Assembly: GCA_000621425.1 (NCBI GenBank)
Contig: JHYJ01000008.1
Span: 202,670-266,669, forward strand
Direction: 5' to 3'
DNA: 64,000 nt
DNA from: Lachnospiraceae bacterium AB2028
GTDB lineage: Bacteria > Bacillota > Clostridia > Lachnospirales > Lachnospiraceae
In this document: positions 44,519 to 53,805 of the stretch, one piece after another
How positions within the stretch are numbered: the stretch's first letter is position 1
Layout: each line of letters begins with the position of its first letter
Program-made: the position numbers and the translations under genes
The notes under the pieces: generated by a model
Database searches by the model: none
What the model was told of the DNA's origin: nothing
Seen by the model: the letters and a program-made list of their open reading frames with translations, nothing else

Positions 44519-46024
44519 ATGGAAAATATTATCTTATTCAAAACCATAGACATATCCCAGGAAATCATCAGACAGATCCGATGTCAGGACTATCACGAAG
44601 CTGCACTGAATATAAAAATACTTTCAGATCAGATTCAGACCCTGCCTGAGGCGTTCTTTAATCCGGGGGATGGCAGTGATTCACTTTTTGCATGCATTAA
44701 CGCCATGTCCGATGCGCTTGCCAACGGTGATATGATACTCTATGCCGATATATTGGAAGAATCCTTTATCCCGTTTATTAAGTCTCAGATCCCCCCTGCA
44801 GAAAGTATCAGCCTTAAAGACTACACATTAGAGCCTACGTCATCCGGCGCAATGACACTTTACTACAACGCCGGCAAAATATACCTGCACTCTAACTGTA
44901 ATCCTATGGAAGAAGCAAGGCAGATGGTCGGTCTGTATTACGAGGAAAAATATTCGGAGTACGTTGTATTCGGGCTCGGACTCGGTTACCATATAAAAGC
45001 ATTGGATGATGCATCCTTAGGCACTCTCCGTATCAAAGTGTTCGAACCCCATGCGGAGCTGATGGAATATGTAAAGGCAAACGATGAATTCGGCCTCTTT
45101 TCCAATGACCATATCAAAATTTATGACGATCCTTCTTGTGCAGGCTTTTCAAAATGCCTTGGCAGCCGGAATACAGGCATTCTTTTCCACTACCCTTCAC
45201 TGCTAAAAATCGCAGACCCCGGACAGAAAGCATCCTTACGAAGATTCTATATGAGCTGGAACTCCTATTATCAGTTAAAAAAACGGCTCATGATCAATTT
45301 CAACAATAATATCAAAAACTGTCCACACAATCTTTCTGAAATCAGGGATAGTTTTTCAAAAAAACGGACATATATTATAGCCGCAGGACCTTCACTTGAC
45401 GGACGGCTTGAATACCTGAAGGAACAGGCCGAAAAAAATGACACCGTAATAGTCTGCGTTTCAACTGTCTTAAAGAAACTATTGGATCACGGAATAAAAG
45501 CTGATTATGTCATAGTAATGGACGCGCAGGAGAGAACCTATAGACATATCGAAGGAATTGAAGATTGCGATATTCCTATGATAATTGACTCAACGGCATA
45601 CTGGCGCTTTGCAGCAGACTACACCGGTGAAAAATATATCGCACTCCAAAACGGATATCTGCCCGCCGAAGAGTTTGCCTCTAAAAATAGCTATCCCCTG
45701 TTTAATACCGGCGGCAGCGTCACCACTCTTGCAATAGACATCGCCCTACAGTTCGGCGCTAAAGAACTATATCTTGCAGGCGTCGATATGGCATACCTGG
45801 GCGGAAAAACCCACGCCAAGGGAACAATGGATGAAAGTGATGTTTCCAGGGAAAAACTGATCAAAATAAAAGATGTAAACGGCGATACCGTTTACACCAG
45901 TGAACAATTATATTCATATTTAGCCTGGATAGAAAACCGGCTCACCCAGTCTCCGGATGTGAAAGTGTACAATCTTTCAGACTGCGGTGCTATGATAAAA
46001 GGAACATCAAAACCTACTTCTTAG
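44519..46024 (+). CDS. Motility-associated factor (Maf/DUF115) protein 2
   Basis: A 501-residue Maf/DUF115 protein. It has a helical N-terminus, a middle segment ARQMVGLYYEEKYSEYVV with LGLGYHIKAL and KVFEPHAELMEY, the core RTYIIAAGPSLDGRLEYL, then ADYVIVMDAQERTY, FNTGGSVTTLAIDIA and ELYLAGVDMAYLGGKTHAKG. It shares the fold with Maf 1 but little direct identity by eye. GGAG precedes the ATG. It overlaps the convergent fliT-like gene by 11 bases, tying it to the flagellar block. Confidence 0.87.
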   Translation: MENIILFKTIDISQEIIRQIRCQDYHEAALNIKILSDQIQTLPEAFFNPGDGSDSLFACINAMSDALANGDMILYADILEESFIPFIKSQIPPAESISLKDYTLEPTSSGAMTLYYNAGKIYLHSNCNPMEEARQMVGLYYEEKYSEYVVFGLGLGYHIKALDDASLGTLRIKVFEPHAELMEYVKANDEFGLFSNDHIKIYDDPSCAGFSKCLGSRNTGILFHYPSLLKIADPGQKASLRRFYMSWNSYYQLKKRLMINFNNNIKNCPHNLSEIRDSFSKKRTYIIAAGPSLDGRLEYLKEQAEKNDTVIVCVSTVLKKLLDHGIKADYVIVMDAQERTYRHIEGIEDCDIPMIIDSTAYWRFAADYTGEKYIALQNGYLPAEEFASKNSYPLFNTGGSVTTLAIDIALQFGAKELYLAGVDMAYLGGKTHAKGTMDESDVSREKLIKIKDVNGDTVYTSEQLYSYLAWIENRLTQSPDVKVYNLSDCGAMIKGTSKPTS

Positions 46025-46490
46025 TATCCATCAGCTGCGGATCTATCAGATTTATCTTGTTCATGGCATTGTAATACTTGCCGGTCACATTAATGGACTT
46101 TCTGTCATGCCTGATTTTCTGACGGCTTTCGTTTATTCGGTTTGTAACTAAATCCCTGTTGCGCAGCTCATCAGCCTGTATTGAAGTACTTAAAGACGTC
46201 ACTTCACGGATCTGCTCCTGCAGTCGATTGATTTCCGTCTTATACTTCGGTTTATTAGCCACCAGATCATCCTTTATCCGGTCGAACATGGCATTGAACG
46301 CGTCATCAAGGGCGTTAAGCTTATCGATCAGCCCCCCCTTCTCATCCAGCATCGCGTCAAAAGCTTTCCAGTCAGGATCTTCTTCCTGCATAGCCTTAGC
46401 CTGCTTTGCAGTACTTTCCTTTATGGATACAAGCACAGCCTTCTTCTGCTCCATATTCTCGATAAGTTGTTTCAGATACTGTTCGGTCAT
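46014..46490 (-). CDS. FliT/FlgN-like flagellar chaperone (putative)
   Basis: A 158-residue, almost wholly helical, charged protein. The N-terminus QYLKQLIENMEQKKAVLVSI and the DPDWKAFDAMLDEKGGLIDKL segment resemble the coiled chaperones encoded after fliS. It starts 18 bases after fliS, the usual site of fliT. Identity is too weak to name it with certainty. It would bind FliD or another late export substrate. Confidence 0.6.
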   Translation of the reverse strand: MTEQYLKQLIENMEQKKAVLVSIKESTAKQAKAMQEEDPDWKAFDAMLDEKGGLIDKLNALDDAFNAMFDRIKDDLVANKPKYKTEINRLQEQIREVTSLSTSIQADELRNRDLVTNRINESRQKIRHDRKSINVTGKYYNAMNKINLIDPQLMDTKK

Positions 46491-46508
46491 TTTTACCTTT
46501 CCGTTTTA

Positions 46509-46886
46509 TCATTCGCCCTGTTTAGCTCTCTTCATTACCTCTTTCCAGGTATCGCGCATGGAACGGATATGTTTAACCACTTCTTCCATGATTTCCTTGT
46601 CCTTGGTCATATTGGCCTCTACAAGCCTTCTCTCAAGGTACTCATATACCCTGTCAAAATCCTTTGCTACAGGATACTTGAAATCCAGGGTATTTCTGAA
46701 TTCAGAAATAATATTCTGAACCTTTACGATATTCCTATATGCCTTCTCAATATCATTTTCTTCTATAGCCTTTATTGCTATATTGCCAAACTTTATTGCT
46801 CCCTCATAAAGCATGAGCGTAAGTTCCGCCGGAGTAGCTGTTGCTATGGCATTGTTTTTGTACTGTTCGTAAGGATTCTTAACCAT
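46509..46886 (-). CDS. fliS: Flagellin export chaperone FliS
   Basis: A 125-residue four-helix protein that holds flagellin before export. It begins MVKNPYEQYKNNAIATATPAE, with LTLMLYEGAIKFGNIAI and the C-terminal YEYLERRLVEANMTKD, matching FliS. The ATG at 46886 follows GGGG by 6 bases; 30 upstream in-frame codons are rejected because they lack a ribosome site and similarity. It is in an operon with fliD upstream and the fliT-like gene downstream. Confidence 0.93.
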   Translation of the reverse strand: MVKNPYEQYKNNAIATATPAELTLMLYEGAIKFGNIAIKAIEENDIEKAYRNIVKVQNIISEFRNTLDFKYPVAKDFDRVYEYLERRLVEANMTKDKEIMEEVVKHIRSMRDTWKEVMKRAKQGE

Positions 46887-47023
46887 GTTGTACCCCTTTT
46901 TTATATTACTTATATTACAAACGCCAAAACATATACCGTTTTGACGTCCGCTATCTTTTATTACGGCCATCTGCACACGGTACAGACGGCCGTTTAATTT
47001 TATGTATTGTTCCTGCTTATCTA

Positions 47024-48733
47024 TCAGCCACCGAGCATTCCCGTTACTGCGGAAGAACTGCCGTTTATCTTGGCAAGCGCAGTTTCCATTGATGCAAATC
47101 TGTCATACCACTTATCTTCTATCGCAGAGATTTCATCCTCTATGGTCTCTATCTTCTTCTTCCAGTCAGTCTCATCAGATGCCAGCTGCTTATCATTATA
47201 TACCTTGTATATACTGGACAGGCTGCTTGTTCCCATCTTCGCATAGAGGTTATTGTACATCTGAGCTGAAAACTGTGTAAAGAATTGGGTAACCTTCTCA
47301 GGATCTGTGGCAATCATGTTCTTAAGCTTATCTGCATTGCCCGAAGTTACGCTGTCATCCTTATCGCCATCGATATGGAGTGCATAACGCTCGTTCTCAT
47401 CAGTCGAGAAGTACCCGCCTGTAGCTATACCGAAATCAGCCAGATACATCTTGGTCTCATTTCCATCAGCATCCTTTACGGTATATGACTGTAAGGAAGC
47501 ATCGATCAAAGCCTGCCTTGCATCATACAGATTGCTGTCACCGCTAAGGAGTCCATCCTTGATCTTGTTCTCCCAGTCCTCAATCTCCTGATCGGACATT
47601 TCCTTCTTCTGCTCGGCAGTCAACGGATCATAATCCTTAGCCTTATCTGCACCATAGAGCTTGGACATCTCATTTACAAGAGAATTGTACTCCTTGAGCA
47701 TATCCTTTATGACATCATATACGGCATCATAGTCCGTGGCCGTAGTTACAGATATTTCCTCATCCGTTGCCGGCATATGGTTAATGGTATATGTACTGCC
47801 ATTGATGTTAAAGGAATTCGTATTGCTCTCAAACTCGGCACCATTCAATACAAGCTTTGCATTTGAGCCGTCAATTTTGGATGCAAGATTCGTCCAGCCA
47901 AGTTCCTCTTTGATCTCGTCAACACTCTTATCATCATATGCAGGATCACTTTCCTTTAGGGATTCGGCATACTTACCAGCTGCTTCCTTACTAAGAAGGC
48001 CAAACTTATTCAAAGTATCAAGAGAAGCCTTTGTATCAGCTCCGCTTACCGTAAAATTGAAATCCTGCTTTTCACCGCTCTCCTTTGCGCTGACAAAAAG
48101 TCTTCCATTAGCCTCGTCATAATTGGCATTAACACCCAGATCCTTAAGGCCTTCTACCAGATCATCCATAGATGAAACTGCAGTAATATTGTTGTCAGCC
48201 ATAAGCTGCTTATCTTCAGCAGTCAGAGCGTCATACTCCGCCTGTCCCATAAGCTTGAATGTCTGAGTTCCGCTTGAATTGGTAAACTGAAAACTGTTAT
48301 CGTCTCCGGAAAGATTAAGTGCCTCAACAAGATTCTCACCAGACTTAATATTGCGCTCTTTGCTGGTCTCCGCATCAGTAGTCTTCATAGCTGCACCGGT
48401 AAAATAAGCTGCCTTAGCAGTTGCCTTGATCTGTGCAGTCTGAACTCCGTCAACGGCATTCTCGCCTGCGATCACGCTGAGCGCATCATTCGAAGTCTTG
48501 GTTGCTTTCTTCTTGTAAGCACTGCTCATTCTGTTCACACCGGCTGTACCGGTATAGAATGAGTAGATCTTTGTATTAAGTGACTGCCATGCCGTCTGAG
48601 TCCACTGATTCCTGGTCAGGGAACCCTTGGCTTTTTTCAGTCTTAAATTTGCTTTTGATGTATATGCGGATATTATGCTCTCGGTATCAAGACCTGAGTT
48701 TATACCCGTCAATCTGATTAAATCTGAAGACAT
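47024..48733 (-). CDS. fliD: Flagellar filament-capping protein FliD (hook-associated protein 2)
   Basis: A 569-residue cap protein. The N-terminus IRLTGINSGLDTESIISAYTS is the FliD_N signature, and the C-terminal part has MLKEYNSLVNEMSKLY, YSTDENERYALHIDGDKDD and a terminal coiled helix (KKIETIEDEISAIEDKWYDRF). The middle D2/D3 insert is large. It begins 18 bases after the flaG stop and precedes fliS. Transcription is from the sigma-28 promoter at 49278-49305. Compare the divergent FliD-like protein at 5547. Confidence 0.95.
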   Translation of the reverse strand: MSSDLIRLTGINSGLDTESIISAYTSKANLRLKKAKGSLTRNQWTQTAWQSLNTKIYSFYTGTAGVNRMSSAYKKKATKTSNDALSVIAGENAVDGVQTAQIKATAKAAYFTGAAMKTTDAETSKERNIKSGENLVEALNLSGDDNSFQFTNSSGTQTFKLMGQAEYDALTAEDKQLMADNNITAVSSMDDLVEGLKDLGVNANYDEANGRLFVSAKESGEKQDFNFTVSGADTKASLDTLNKFGLLSKEAAGKYAESLKESDPAYDDKSVDEIKEELGWTNLASKIDGSNAKLVLNGAEFESNTNSFNINGSTYTINHMPATDEEISVTTATDYDAVYDVIKDMLKEYNSLVNEMSKLYGADKAKDYDPLTAEQKKEMSDQEIEDWENKIKDGLLSGDSNLYDARQALIDASLQSYTVKDADGNETKMYLADFGIATGGYFSTDENERYALHIDGDKDDSVTSGNADKLKNMIATDPEKVTQFFTQFSAQMYNNLYAKMGTSSLSSIYKVYNDKQLASDETDWKKKIETIEDEISAIEDKWYDRFASMETALAKINGSSSAVTGMLGG

Positions 48734-48751
48734 AAGCTCACCTCCTGACCC

Positions 48752-49201
48752 TTATCGTTTCTCATCCACAACAAGACCTGCATACTCCCATACCCTTGCG
48801 ATCATATCCAGAGTCTTTTCAGGAGGCAGTTCCTTTATGACCTCCTTGGTCTTCTTATCTACGATCTTTATGGTTATACGGTTGGTCTTCTCATGAATGC
48901 CAAATTCTGAAATGTAATTGGTATTCTTCTTCTGAAGCTCCTTCATGGCACTCTTGATAGCCTCATCGCTTACCTGCTGAGGCTGGCCTTCCTGCTTGGA
49001 AGCTCCGTTTTTGCCGCCATTACCGGTACCCTCACCATCAGTCTGTGCCTTAGATACAGAAAGAGTCTGAGCATCAACCTGAGGCGCATTTACCTCAATG
49101 CTCTGGCCCTGTTCCGATGACGGTATAGGCTGCGGTGCGGACGGTTTTGCTGCGGGCTGCGCCGTATATGACATCGCACTGCTGATAGGTTCTATTGCCA
49201 T
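48752..49201 (-). CDS. flaG: FlaG family protein
   Basis: A 149-residue protein with a low-complexity N-terminal 80 residues (rich in Ser, Gln, Pro, Gly) and the conserved FlaG domain at the C-terminus: ISEFGIHEKTNRITIKIVDK, EVIKELPPEKTLDMIARVWE and YAGLVVDEKR. FlaG affects filament length in several bacteria. The ATG at 49201 follows GGAGGTG. First gene of the flaG-fliD-fliS-fliT-like operon. Confidence 0.9.
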   Translation of the reverse strand: MAIEPISSAMSYTAQPAAKPSAPQPIPSSEQGQSIEVNAPQVDAQTLSVSKAQTDGEGTGNGGKNGASKQEGQPQQVSDEAIKSAMKELQKKNTNYISEFGIHEKTNRITIKIVDKKTKEVIKELPPEKTLDMIARVWEYAGLVVDEKR

Positions 49202-49277
49202 TTTTCTCACCTCCATGTGAATAACTGCTATTCCATTTGCAACAAAATATATTGAAAGCTTCTGCAGCTTATCATAT

Positions 49278-49305
49278 TTATCGGCAGGTATTCCCCCTTA
49301 CTTTA
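49278..49305 (-). promoter_or_regulatory. Sigma-28 promoter of the flaG-fliD operon
   Basis: TAAAG (TAAA at 49302-49305), 16 bases, and a perfect GCCGATAA (49278-49285). It lies 77 bases before flaG. Confidence 0.8.
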
Positions 49306-49331
49306 GTCTTATTACAAAAAAATATAAAAAA

Positions 49332-49556
49332 TTATTCTCCACCGAACAATTTGCTGAGATTATCCGGTGTCTGCTCGGTAAGAGCCTCTTTATTGGCCGC
49401 CTGGATCTGCTCGTATACCTCACTTCTGTATATAGGAACCTCCTTAGGCGCCTTGATGCCAAGCTTAACCTGGTCACCCTTTACCTCCAGCACGGTAACC
49501 TCAATATTATTATTTATGAAAAGTGCCTCGCCTTTTTTTCTGGATAAAGCAAGCAT
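49332..49556 (-). CDS. csrA: Carbon storage regulator CsrA
   Basis: A 74-residue RNA-binding dimer that represses translation of hag-type mRNAs. MLALSRKKGEALFINNNIEV and KLGIKAPKEVPIYRSEVYEQI carry the conserved RNA-contact arginines (Arg6 and Arg44 region). It lies downstream of fliW, as in Bacillus and Clostridia, where FliW binds CsrA and frees flagellin mRNA. The C-terminal extension (about 62-74) is variable. Target sites are visible in the flagellin leader. Confidence 0.96.
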   Translation of the reverse strand: MLALSRKKGEALFINNNIEVTVLEVKGDQVKLGIKAPKEVPIYRSEVYEQIQAANKEALTEQTPDNLSKLFGGE

Positions 49557-49621
49557 TTTTTACCAACCTTTCCTGATATTCTATATCATTCTTTCCTATT
49601 CGTTTCACACTACAGCTGTCT

Positions 49622-50089
49622 TCAGTCTTTCTTCTCGTTCTTGGCATTCTCCTTGCGCGCCTTCAGGATATCATATACATAGAACTTAACGGGAAGATCA
49701 TCCTCAAGCACCACCTGAACAGCCTTGCGGGTATCAACATTAATAACAAAGGGGGCTTTTAGATTAACGCTCATCTTTGACAGATCCGTAGGCACCGTGA
49801 TAGTTGTCATCACAAGAAGATTCTCGCCTGCACCGATAACAGAAAGCAGCTCATCATCCACCATAGGATCGTAATCTTCCTTAACTACAAGAGGATTGAT
49901 GACAGGCATTGCAAAATTAGGCTCCTGAACGGACTGCATCCATCTGATTCCTGCCTGGTCTCCCTGCTCCTCATCATGGATAAGTGCAAAATCCTTCAGG
50001 TCCGGAAAACCAACTATTCCATTAGGAAAGCTGATCATCTTATCATCACTGATAGAAACATCCCCAAAAATCCTTGTTTTAATCTCCAT
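49622..50089 (-). CDS. fliW: Flagellar assembly factor FliW
   Basis: A 155-residue protein that binds CsrA or flagellin, coupling flagellin translation to secretion. Motifs: ISFPNGIVGFPDLKDFALI, MPVINPLVV and the acidic C-terminal region ending KENAKNEKKD. GGAGG before the ATG. It lies 65 bases upstream of csrA, the pair being co-transcribed. Confidence 0.95.
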   Translation of the reverse strand: MEIKTRIFGDVSISDDKMISFPNGIVGFPDLKDFALIHDEEQGDQAGIRWMQSVQEPNFAMPVINPLVVKEDYDPMVDDELLSVIGAGENLLVMTTITVPTDLSKMSVNLKAPFVINVDTRKAVQVVLEDDLPVKFYVYDILKARKENAKNEKKD

Positions 50090-50119
50090 AATAACCCTCC
50101 ATTATATTTTCGTGCATTA

Positions 50120-50148
50120 TATATACTAACCCCGTCGTTTTGTGTAAA
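50120..50148 (-). promoter_or_regulatory. Promoter-like pair for fliW-csrA
   Basis: TTTACA (50143-50148) and TATATA (50120-50125), spacer 17 bases. A CCCCGTC/GACGGGG hairpin overlaps the -35 side (50130-50166) and could also be part of the leader. This suggests fliW-csrA can be made without the flgK-flgL transcript. Confidence 0.5.
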
Positions 50149-50190
50149 ACACATAATCTGACGGGGTAATTTTAACATATTTTGTGCAAA

Positions 50191-50209
50191 ATGTAAATTT
50201 AATTTACAT
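50191..50209. repeat. Perfect 19-bp palindrome at the flgL stop codon
   Basis: ATGTAAATT-T-AATTTACAT, perfectly symmetric, overlapping the flgL TGA. It is a dyad of the sort bound by a dimeric regulator, or a weak AT-rich hairpin. It lies about 50 bases upstream of the fliW promoter-like pair. Confidence 0.6.
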
Positions 50210-51738
50210 CAGAGATAGTTAAGCAGCGTCGTACTGATCATCTTGCTGGTAGCCATAAGCGCTGCCTCGTATGACACCTGGGCGCTGGAAAGCTGTACGG
50301 CCACCTCTGTCGCATCCGCGTCCTCGTTATTGGACTGCAGCTCCTTGAATGTGGTCTGCTGGTCGGACAATCTGTTTGCCACCAGGTCTACCTGGGCACC
50401 CCTGTTACCTATTTCAGCCACTGCCCTGTTGGCAAGGTCAAGATACCCCTGCATCTTGCTTATATATTTACTGAAAGTCTTCTGCAACTGGTCTGTCAGA
50501 TAGGTCTTAGCCTTATCTGCTGCCGCCAGCTCACCCTTTATCGTATCAAGCTGTGCATCAGAATATGTAACGGTATCCTTGGACATTTCCTTGAGCATAT
50601 CATATTTTTCCAGCACATCCGAAAGCTTTTCCGCCAAGTCGGTTATCTCGTCCACATCCCTGCCCACATCTGTAACAAAGATATCTGAAGCATAGGAATT
50701 AACCTGTATATTCTGGTCAAAGCCGATCTGGTACTTTATGGGCTGATCCCATTCGCCCTTATCCAAATACTCTGCATTATATTCTATATTCTTTCCTGTA
50801 GCATCCTGCGTCGTGCAGTGATAATAATGTTCAGGCCGAAGGTCCGTATTTCTCCATTCGGTTTTGTCATATGACAGTGTAAACTTAGCCTTCGTACCGT
50901 CGGGATTCAAAGTGTTATTGATCTGATCATATACATCCGCACCCATAACTATCTCACCGGTCTGAGGTACAATGTAGCAGCCGCTTGGATTATTTATGGA
51001 ATCCTTATAAGCGGTCTCTGCATCCGCAGCCACAGTCATAGCTATGGAAACAGAACCGTCCAGAGTCTGAATCGAAAGATTTGACTGCGTGGTATCAAGT
51101 CCGTCATAGCCCAGACGGAAACGATAATAATCCATGGACGATATCTTCTGTTCAGTAACCGCAGTCGAAGTCGCCTGATCATAATTAGCTTTTGTTATAC
51201 TTGACAGATTGTCGGTATCCACAAAGGACATCTTCTCCAGATCATCAAAATCGAATGCTTCGGTAATGGTATATTTCTGGTCCTTTACTTCATTTCCAAA
51301 CGTAAGTGAAGTATTGGTACGGTAACCGGTAAATATATACCTTCCGGCATAATCTGCATTACCGATATTGTAAACCTCGTCCTTCAGCTCCTTTAAGCTG
51401 TCGATCATAACAAGCTTATTCTGTACGGTATACTGGTCGGAAGCACCGGTCTCACACTGGGTGATCATGCTGGTCAGCGCCGTAACGGTCTGCTTAACGG
51501 AACTTTCAGTCAGTTCAAGCCAGCTCTTTGCATCCTCGATGTTCTTTTTATAGTACTGGTCAATCTGGGATACATCGCTCCTGAGCCTCAGTGCACGGAT
51601 TGCTACTACAGGATCATCAGAAGGCTTGTCAACTTTCTTACCTGTTGAAAGCTGGGTGTTCAATGTGTCCTGAAGATTCTTGTTGTTATTGATATGGCGC
51701 AGCGAATTGTTCTGCATTACTTTATTAGTTATTCTCAT
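50209..51738 (-). CDS. flgL: Hook-filament junction protein FlgL (hook-associated protein 3)
   Basis: A 509-residue junction protein. The N-terminus MRITNKVMQNNSLRHINNNK and DTLNTQLSTGKKVDKPSDDP is flagellin-like, typical of FlgL. The C-terminal helix has YLDLANRAVAEIGNRGAQVD, with the end SSAQVSYEAALMATSKMIST. Longer than many FlgL proteins (about 300 residues) because of a middle insert, which is usual in Clostridia. It follows flgK by 30 bases. Confidence 0.94.
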   Translation of the reverse strand: MRITNKVMQNNSLRHINNNKNLQDTLNTQLSTGKKVDKPSDDPVVAIRALRLRSDVSQIDQYYKKNIEDAKSWLELTESSVKQTVTALTSMITQCETGASDQYTVQNKLVMIDSLKELKDEVYNIGNADYAGRYIFTGYRTNTSLTFGNEVKDQKYTITEAFDFDDLEKMSFVDTDNLSSITKANYDQATSTAVTEQKISSMDYYRFRLGYDGLDTTQSNLSIQTLDGSVSIAMTVAADAETAYKDSINNPSGCYIVPQTGEIVMGADVYDQINNTLNPDGTKAKFTLSYDKTEWRNTDLRPEHYYHCTTQDATGKNIEYNAEYLDKGEWDQPIKYQIGFDQNIQVNSYASDIFVTDVGRDVDEITDLAEKLSDVLEKYDMLKEMSKDTVTYSDAQLDTIKGELAAADKAKTYLTDQLQKTFSKYISKMQGYLDLANRAVAEIGNRGAQVDLVANRLSDQQTTFKELQSNNEDADATEVAVQLSSAQVSYEAALMATSKMISTTLLNYL

Positions 51739-51768
51739 ATAGCCCCTTTCCGCGATCCTTTATCGTGA

Positions 51769-53730
51769 TCATACACCTGTCTGCAGTATCAGCCTGTCAT
51801 ATACTTCAGTAAGCACCTGTATCATCTTGGATGCCATGTTGTAGCCCTGCTGATATTTCGTGAGATTAACAGCTTCTTCATCGTTATCCACACCGCTTAT
51901 TGAAAGTCTCTGGTTTTCTATTGAAGTCTGCAGTGTCTCGTAATTCTTTGTGAAATTATTTGCCCTGTTCGCATTGAGCGCCACATCGGAAAGTACACAT
52001 ACCAGATACTGATCTGATGCACAGCCCCTGAAGGCCATCTTCTGTTTGTTTGTCTTAAGGTCGATTATATCTGTAATGATATCATTCTTACTCTCGCCCT
52101 CGAACTCACCGTCAGTATATGTATTATTCCCCTTCTCATCAGTATATATACGCTTACGGGTAGCAAGGAGATCAGCATCCTCGATCAGCTCTTTATTTAC
52201 CATGAAGTTTCCGGCAGTCATATTATAATAGCTGTCATCCGTTGACTTGATCGTAATGGTATGAGTCGGATCACCGATCTTTTCATAGGATTCGGTAAAC
52301 TTATAAACATTTCCGCTGGCATCTTCGCAGTTAAAGAAATCTATGCCGTCAGTTCCCTTATCCGTAACACCTTCCTTGTATATATTATTGGTCGCAGTGG
52401 AATACATACGCACCCATTCATTCATCTGGGACAGATAGTAGGGTATTCCCTGATATCCAACTGAGTGGCCTATCTCAGCAGTTGATGCGTTGGTCGCCGC
52501 AGAAACACCCACCTGATTTGAGCCATTCTTGGCCTTGTCCAGCTGGAAGGTAAATTCCGCATAGTCATTGCCTTCGGTATAATTATATGTCCAATCCCCG
52601 GTTATATAATAATTCTTGCTGGCTATGCTTATGATACCGCCGTCCTGTGTAAGGTTCAGCTTGTTCAGATCCATCAGGTAATCCTGAGTAACCCTTACTG
52701 TAACTGTCTGCGCTTTGGCATCCACAGCTGACACCTTTCCGCTGAAATTCTCTGAATTGTTTCCGTCTCGCATCTGTATGAGGCCGGAAATCTTGCCGGA
52801 GGTAGACGCACCATAAATATTGAGGGCGTCGCCCTTTCTCAGATAATCATCGTAGGTCCAGGTCTGATCACCGGAGAAGTATATATCATACAGTCCGTTG
52901 ATATCCGTCTGGTTTACCTTATTGGTCGTATCCCTTACTACGCAGGTAAGTGTCTTGTAATAATTTCCGTCTACCAGCTGCTGTCCGCAGATTTTTACCG
53001 TATAGCGGTTTCCGCCGGTTTCCCTGTCAGGATCGTTAGCATCCACAATAGGAGTTTCCTTTACTTCCACATCCACCAGTTCTGAAAGCTCATCTACAAG
53101 CAGATCTCTCTGGTCACGAAGCTCATTGGCAACTGCGCCGGTATTCATCTCTATGACATTGATCTGCTTATTAAGAGAAGCAATTTCTTCAGAAATGGAA
53201 TTGATCCTGTCGATGTCAACCTTCAGCTCCTGGTTGATGTCATCCTGCATCTTCCGAAGGCTGGTATACATATCATTGAAATATGTAGCGAGATTTCCTG
53301 CCTGGCCTATCATCTGCTGCCTGAAGGTGGTATCTCCCGCATTCTTGGAAAGTTCCTGCACAGAACTGTAAAACTTCTCATAAATAGTGGTGAATCCGTG
53401 TATCGTATTATCATCGGTATAATAATCTTCCATGACCGTCATGTAGTACTGCTTGGTCTCATACTCACCCAGCTTACTCTGGTTGCCCCAGTATTTCTGG
53501 TCATAGAACTCATCACGGACACGCTCTATCGCTATGGTCTCTACACCGGCACCCACACAGCCGTATGTGGTAAATGAACGTATAGCCTCAGCAGCCTGTG
53601 TTGTAACCTGCTGTCTGCTATAGCCCTTTGTTTCCGCATTGGATATGTTGTTTGCTGTGGTATTTAAAGATGCATTTGAGGACTGAAGTCCCGTATATGC
53701 TGTATTAAGACCTAAAAATGTAGATGACAT
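51769..53730 (-). CDS. flgK: Hook-associated protein FlgK, copy 1
   Basis: A 653-residue hook-filament junction protein. N-terminus: FLGLNTAYTGLQSSNASLNT and NISNAETKGYSRQQV. C-terminus: VDNDEEAVNLTKYQQGYNMA and MIQVLTEVYDRLI, matching FlgK. The insert between these ends is larger than in copy 2. Lies between copy 2 and flgL, each 30-80 bases apart. GGTGAG before the ATG. Canonical order flgM-flgN-flgK-flgK-flgL. Confidence 0.93.
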   Translation of the reverse strand: MSSTFLGLNTAYTGLQSSNASLNTTANNISNAETKGYSRQQVTTQAAEAIRSFTTYGCVGAGVETIAIERVRDEFYDQKYWGNQSKLGEYETKQYYMTVMEDYYTDDNTIHGFTTIYEKFYSSVQELSKNAGDTTFRQQMIGQAGNLATYFNDMYTSLRKMQDDINQELKVDIDRINSISEEIASLNKQINVIEMNTGAVANELRDQRDLLVDELSELVDVEVKETPIVDANDPDRETGGNRYTVKICGQQLVDGNYYKTLTCVVRDTTNKVNQTDINGLYDIYFSGDQTWTYDDYLRKGDALNIYGASTSGKISGLIQMRDGNNSENFSGKVSAVDAKAQTVTVRVTQDYLMDLNKLNLTQDGGIISIASKNYYITGDWTYNYTEGNDYAEFTFQLDKAKNGSNQVGVSAATNASTAEIGHSVGYQGIPYYLSQMNEWVRMYSTATNNIYKEGVTDKGTDGIDFFNCEDASGNVYKFTESYEKIGDPTHTITIKSTDDSYYNMTAGNFMVNKELIEDADLLATRKRIYTDEKGNNTYTDGEFEGESKNDIITDIIDLKTNKQKMAFRGCASDQYLVCVLSDVALNANRANNFTKNYETLQTSIENQRLSISGVDNDEEAVNLTKYQQGYNMASKMIQVLTEVYDRLILQTGV

Positions 53731-53805
53731 AGGCGCTCACCTTTCATGTATTATTATAACTACAGTCAAAGTATATATCGGCCGTTACGCTGCCTTAATT
53801 AACCA

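Noticed and set aside
50130..50166. CCCCGTC/GACGGGG hairpin as a flgL terminator
   Set aside because: No T-run follows it on either strand. It is better seen as leader structure.
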